This document shows, piece by piece, positions 61,137 through 64,000 of a DNA stretch of 64,000 nucleotides. The notes under the pieces were generated by a model. That model saw only the letters and a program-made list of their open reading frames with translations, did not search any database and was not told where the DNA came from. The DNA comes from Paractinoplanes ovalisporus. GTDB lineage: Bacteria; Actinomycetota; Actinomycetes; Mycobacteriales; Micromonosporaceae. The stretch lies in the NCBI RefSeq assembly GCF_016834655.1, contig NZ_JAENHP010000036.1, forward strand, positions 23,453-87,452. Reading direction: 5' to 3'. Within the stretch, counting starts at the first letter, position 1. Each line of letters starts with the position of its first letter. The translations under genes were made by a program, and so were the position numbers.

Positions 61137-62753
61137 CTAGACGCCCAGCAGGGTGCGCAAGTGGCGAGGCGGTGGGGAACCGTGGGCCAGCATGGCGTCG
61201 TGCCAGGCCTTGGGAGTGGCGCCGAACGGGCGGGCGGCGGCGATGGCGGCCACCTCGGTGTAGCCGACGAAGTAGGTCGAGAGCTGTGTGGACGTCAGCA
61301 GCGCGCGGCGCCACTTGCCGGCGGCCTCGCCCTCCTCCTGGAAGCCGGCGCCGGTCATCAGGGCCATCGCGTCGGACTCCGGCATGTCTTCGCAGTGGAC
61401 CAGCTGGTCGATGATGGCGTTGAGGCTCATGCGCAGCTGCATCTTCAGCTGCTGGAGGCGGACCGGCAGGCCGCCGAAGCCCAGGTCGGCCATGGCCTCT
61501 TCGGCGTAGACGGCCCAGCCCTCGACGAACGGGCCCGACCAGCCCAGCGCCCGCACCCGGGTCGCGGCGCGGAAACGGCGTGAGTGGGCGATCTGGAGGA
61601 AGTGGCCGGGCATGGCCTCGTGGACGGTCAGGTCGCGCAGCATGTGGTCGTTGTATTCGCGGTAGAACGACTCGACCCGCTCGGCCGGCCAGTCGGACGG
61701 GGTCGGCGAGATGCAGTAGAACGTCGGCACCTCGGCCGTCTCGAGCGGGCCGGGCGGGTCGCAATAGGCCACGGCGACGCCCCGGGCGAACTCCGGCATC
61801 TCCTCGATGACGCACGGGTCGTCGAGGAGGGTGACGATGTCGTGCTTGCGGACGAACTCGGTCGCCTCCTCCATCGTCACCTTGGCCAGGCCGACGATGG
61901 TGTCGTTGGCGGGGTGCTGCGCGCCGAGGCTGCCGAGGGCCTGGCGGACGGTCTCGTCGGTGGCCGGGCCGCCGGTCAGCTCGGCCGCCGCCTCACGCAG
62001 GCGCTGACCGACGAGTTCGAGGTTGGCCCGCGCGCGCGACAACACTTCGGCCGCGGGCAGCTCGGTGTCGAGCGTGTGCCAGAGGCGGGCCTCCCACAAG
62101 CGGCGGCCGAGGCGCGGGTCGCGGCCGGGCTCACCGCTGTCGACCAGGCCGCGCAGCCAGCCGTCGAACTCTTCCAGGGCCTTCAACGCGGCCGCCGACG
62201 ACGACTCGACCGCGGGGCGCATGCCCGGCGCTTGGTCGAGCAGGGCCGGGATCTCGTCGCGGATGAGCGCGGCCGTGCCCGCGAACTGACCGATCGCCGT
62301 CTCGGCGTGGATGCGGGGCACGTCGCGCAGCACCGCGCGGGCCGTGGCCAGCGCGTCGGGGATGGCCGCGAGCCGGCCGCCCAGGCTGGCCAGACGTTCC
62401 TCGGCCGGGGCGAACTGGCGCGAGATCAGCGCGTGGAGCAGCGGGCCGGGGTTGTGCTCGAGCGGGTTCCACTCGTGTTCGCGGACGTCGCCCAGCTCGA
62501 ACAGGCCCCGCTCGGCCATGGCGCTGAGCATCGCGTGGTCGACCTGGTCTTCGGGGTCGAGCCCGTCGGCGTCGACGCCGGAGAGCGCGTCGGTCGCGTC
62601 GCGCAGCATGGCGATCTGGGCCTCGACGGCGCCGGGTGACAGGTCGGGCAGGCGGTCGTCGAAGCGGTGGTCGCCCGAATAGGTGGCCAGCCCCGGGCTG
62701 CTCTCGAGCAGGGCGTCGACGATGCGCTCGGCGAGCGGTACGAATTCGGGCAT
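61137..62753 (-). CDS. DUF885 metallopeptidase-like protein
   Basis: A 538-residue protein from ATG 62753. The DUF885 zinc motif HEAMPGHF (VHEAMPGHFLQIAHS) and the downstream acid block EGWAVYAEEAM are intact. Related proteins are predicted M32/M3-like carboxypeptidases. There is no signal peptide. It ends directly beside the repeat array and starts ten bases from the mazG stop. Confidence 0.88.
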   Translation of the reverse strand: MPEFVPLAERIVDALLESSPGLATYSGDHRFDDRLPDLSPGAVEAQIAMLRDATDALSGVDADGLDPEDQVDHAMLSAMAERGLFELGDVREHEWNPLEHNPGPLLHALISRQFAPAEERLASLGGRLAAIPDALATARAVLRDVPRIHAETAIGQFAGTAALIRDEIPALLDQAPGMRPAVESSSAAALKALEEFDGWLRGLVDSGEPGRDPRLGRRLWEARLWHTLDTELPAAEVLSRARANLELVGQRLREAAAELTGGPATDETVRQALGSLGAQHPANDTIVGLAKVTMEEATEFVRKHDIVTLLDDPCVIEEMPEFARGVAVAYCDPPGPLETAEVPTFYCISPTPSDWPAERVESFYREYNDHMLRDLTVHEAMPGHFLQIAHSRRFRAATRVRALGWSGPFVEGWAVYAEEAMADLGFGGLPVRLQQLKMQLRMSLNAIIDQLVHCEDMPESDAMALMTGAGFQEEGEAAGKWRRALLTSTQLSTYFVGYTEVAAIAAARPFGATPKAWHDAMLAHGSPPPRHLRTLLGV

Positions 62754-62763
62754 GCCGTGAAAC

Positions 62764-63750
62764 CTACTCGGCCCCACCGACATTTTTCCGCTCCGCCGCC
62801 CGTACGGTCTCCGCGTAGTTGAGCGCCGCACGGCGAAGTGCCTGCTCGGCGTCCTCCCCCGCGACGCGCGCCTCGGCCACGGTCCGCAGCAGCCGCTCAC
62901 CCAGATCAGAACCCTCCGGCACCCGTACGTCGAGTCCGGCCCGATCCGTACGTTGGAGGATCTTGGCGGCCAGGGCGAGAGCGGGCTGGCTGAGCGCGAT
63001 GCCGTCGAGCACCGAGTCGCGGGTCTTCTCGGCCTTCTTGATCTGGTCCCAGTTCCGGGTGATCTCCTCGATGTCGGCGACCTCGACCCCGGCGAAGACG
63101 TGCGGGTTGCGCCGCACCATCTTGTCGACCAGTCCCCCGGCGACGTCGTCGACGTTCCAGGCCTCGTCCTCGGGTAGCTCTTCGGCGAGCCGCGCGTGCA
63201 GCACGATCTGCAGCAGCACGTCGCCCAGTTCCTCGCGCAGGGCGTCGGTGTCGTCCGACTCGATCGCGTCGTACGCCTCGTAGCTCTCCTCGAGCAGATA
63301 GGGCGCGAGCGTGCGGTGGGTCTGGGTCCGCTTCCAGGGGTCGCCGCCCGGGGACACGAGCCGGTCCATGACCGCGACCGCGTCGAGCAGCCGGGCGCCC
63401 GGCGGGTCCCACGACCCGTACATCAGCTCGAGCTCGGCCAGCCCCGGCTCGCGGGCCAGCCGGAGCCCGAGGCTGCGCGCGAACGCCTCGTCCCCCGCCG
63501 GCCCGCCGAGCCAGACAACCGCGCTCTCGCCGGCTCCCGGTCCCGATGCGGTGTTCAGCTCGGCGATCAGCCGCTCCGGGTCGGGCTCGATGACTGTGAC
63601 CGGCACCCCGCTCTTGCGCAGCGCCTCGGCCTGCGCGCTCTCACCGGCGGCGAAGACCGGGTGGGCCCGCAGAACGTCCCAGGCCGCGGCCGTGAGCAGC
63701 CCGGCCGGCAGGCGAGGGGAGGTGACGAGCAGAAAGATCCGTGCGGTCAT
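62764..63750 (-). CDS. mazG: Nucleoside triphosphate pyrophosphohydrolase MazG
   Basis: A 328-residue MazG. The N-terminal 110 residues are Rossmann-like, and the MazG domain begins near 120: LLEESYEAYDAI gives the EExxE metal site and EELGDVLLQIVLHAR its partner, with the second helical pair FAGVEVADIEEI. It hydrolyses aberrant nucleoside triphosphates. Its place near eno and the FtsB-like gene matches mycobacteria. Confidence 0.93.
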   Translation of the reverse strand: MTARIFLLVTSPRLPAGLLTAAAWDVLRAHPVFAAGESAQAEALRKSGVPVTVIEPDPERLIAELNTASGPGAGESAVVWLGGPAGDEAFARSLGLRLAREPGLAELELMYGSWDPPGARLLDAVAVMDRLVSPGGDPWKRTQTHRTLAPYLLEESYEAYDAIESDDTDALREELGDVLLQIVLHARLAEELPEDEAWNVDDVAGGLVDKMVRRNPHVFAGVEVADIEEITRNWDQIKKAEKTRDSVLDGIALSQPALALAAKILQRTDRAGLDVRVPEGSDLGERLLRTVAEARVAGEDAEQALRRAALNYAETVRAAERKNVGGAE

Positions 63751-63800
63751 GCCCGCAACTGTGCCACCCCGGGCTACGGCCCCGGACAGGCGCCGGGCAG

Positions 63801-63866
63801 GTGATCATGACGCGCGTGGTCATCAGGTGCGCCGTGATCATGACGTGCGTGATCTTGACGTGCGCG
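63801..63866. repeat. GTGATCATGACG-type degenerate repeats
   Basis: Four near-copies of 15-18 bases (63801, 63816, 63834, 63849) in the region upstream of mazG. They contain several TCATGA palindromic cores. The gap 63751-64000 carries no other supportable gene inside the window. Confidence 0.6.
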
Positions 63867-63916
63867 GGGAGCAGCCACCACCTCCCCCACCCGCCTCCGG
63901 TTCAAGGGGTCGTCGC

Positions 63917-63950
63917 AACACCTGAGTTCAACGAGGGGTTGTCAGGTGTT
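63917..63950. promoter_or_regulatory. Inverted repeat AACACCTGA / TCAGGTGTT
   Basis: Perfect 9-base arms at 63917-63925 and 63942-63950, separated by 16 bases, near the right edge. It may be an operator for a gene beyond the window or for mazG. Confidence 0.45.
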
Positions 63951-64000
63951 CGAGGGTTCTGGTGCGGGCTGGGTCAATGGGTTGGGCAAGGCTGAACAGC

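Noticed and set aside
63741..63995. Plus-strand frame at the right edge
   Set aside because: It is built from the local degenerate repeats and lacks an RBS and recognisable sequence.

Overview
The window is very GC-rich, densely packed actinobacterial chromosome. Mycothiol conjugate amidase, a mycoredoxin-type protein, UDG family 5, LppU-type lipoproteins, DUF4307, DUF501 and an FtsB-like protein next to enolase all point to Actinomycetota. The overall style (PPK2, CHAD, paired SGNH hydrolases, a CHAT/subtilase locus) suggests Micromonosporaceae, close to Actinoplanes; that family-level assignment is inference. Two stretches keep an order I remember from mycobacteria: cbs, SGNH hydrolase, thiolase, cystathionine gamma-synthase, greA, DUF4307, mca, small membrane protein, DUF255 protein; and mazG, eno, FtsB-like, DUF501, ppx.

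Layout. 1-1900: a 5'-truncated histidine phosphatase, a GNAT and a methyltransferase. 2032-3868: a small accessory pocket with a CdiA-type tRNase toxin module, its SitI3-type immunity protein and a decayed phosphate-binding-protein pseudogene. 3906-12188: a long minus-strand run with a GGDEF/EAL c-di-GMP protein, an ADP-ribosylglycohydrolase fused to a dual-specificity phosphatase, a DUF255 thioredoxin-fold protein, purK, purE and a mycoredoxin-like protein. 12439-20039: mca, DUF4307, greA with a strong terminator, ilvA, an amidase, cystathionine gamma-synthase, HIT and msrA. 20034-21707: a roughly 1.7 kb insert carrying one AlbA_2/Schlafen-type regulator, flanked by 44-bp direct repeats of the msrA 3' end. 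21838-26640: small proteins, a CYTH-CHAD protein, PPK2, and RNase Z preceded by a possible leader-peptide/attenuator. 27213-31484: a zinc-knuckle protein, an HtrA-like protease and a TPM protein. 31762-39920: cbs, DUF1232, two SGNH hydrolases, thiolase, a Bax-inhibitor family protein, tRNA-Leu and type II NADH dehydrogenase. 40012-44245: a tightly overlapping MoxR/DUF58/DUF4129 operon. 44265-47769: UDG, two LppU paralogues and a PadR/DUF1700-type pair. 48428-53537: an ECF sigma factor, a small partner, a TPR-CHAT caspase-like protein and a divergent subtilisin-like protease. 53545-63750: ppx, argA-type acetyltransferase, DUF501, FtsB-like, eno, a PilZ protein, a lipoprotein, a SUKH protein, a phosphotransferase, a DUF885 peptidase and mazG.

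Most interesting points: the msrA-targeted insert with its perfect 31-bp palindrome over the AlbA_2 gene's ribosome-binding site; the ECF/CHAT/subtilase locus, which looks like a protease-linked sigma signalling or conflict system; the leader upstream of rnz; the ADP-ribosylglycohydrolase-phosphatase fusion; and several minisatellite-like repeats inside and between genes.
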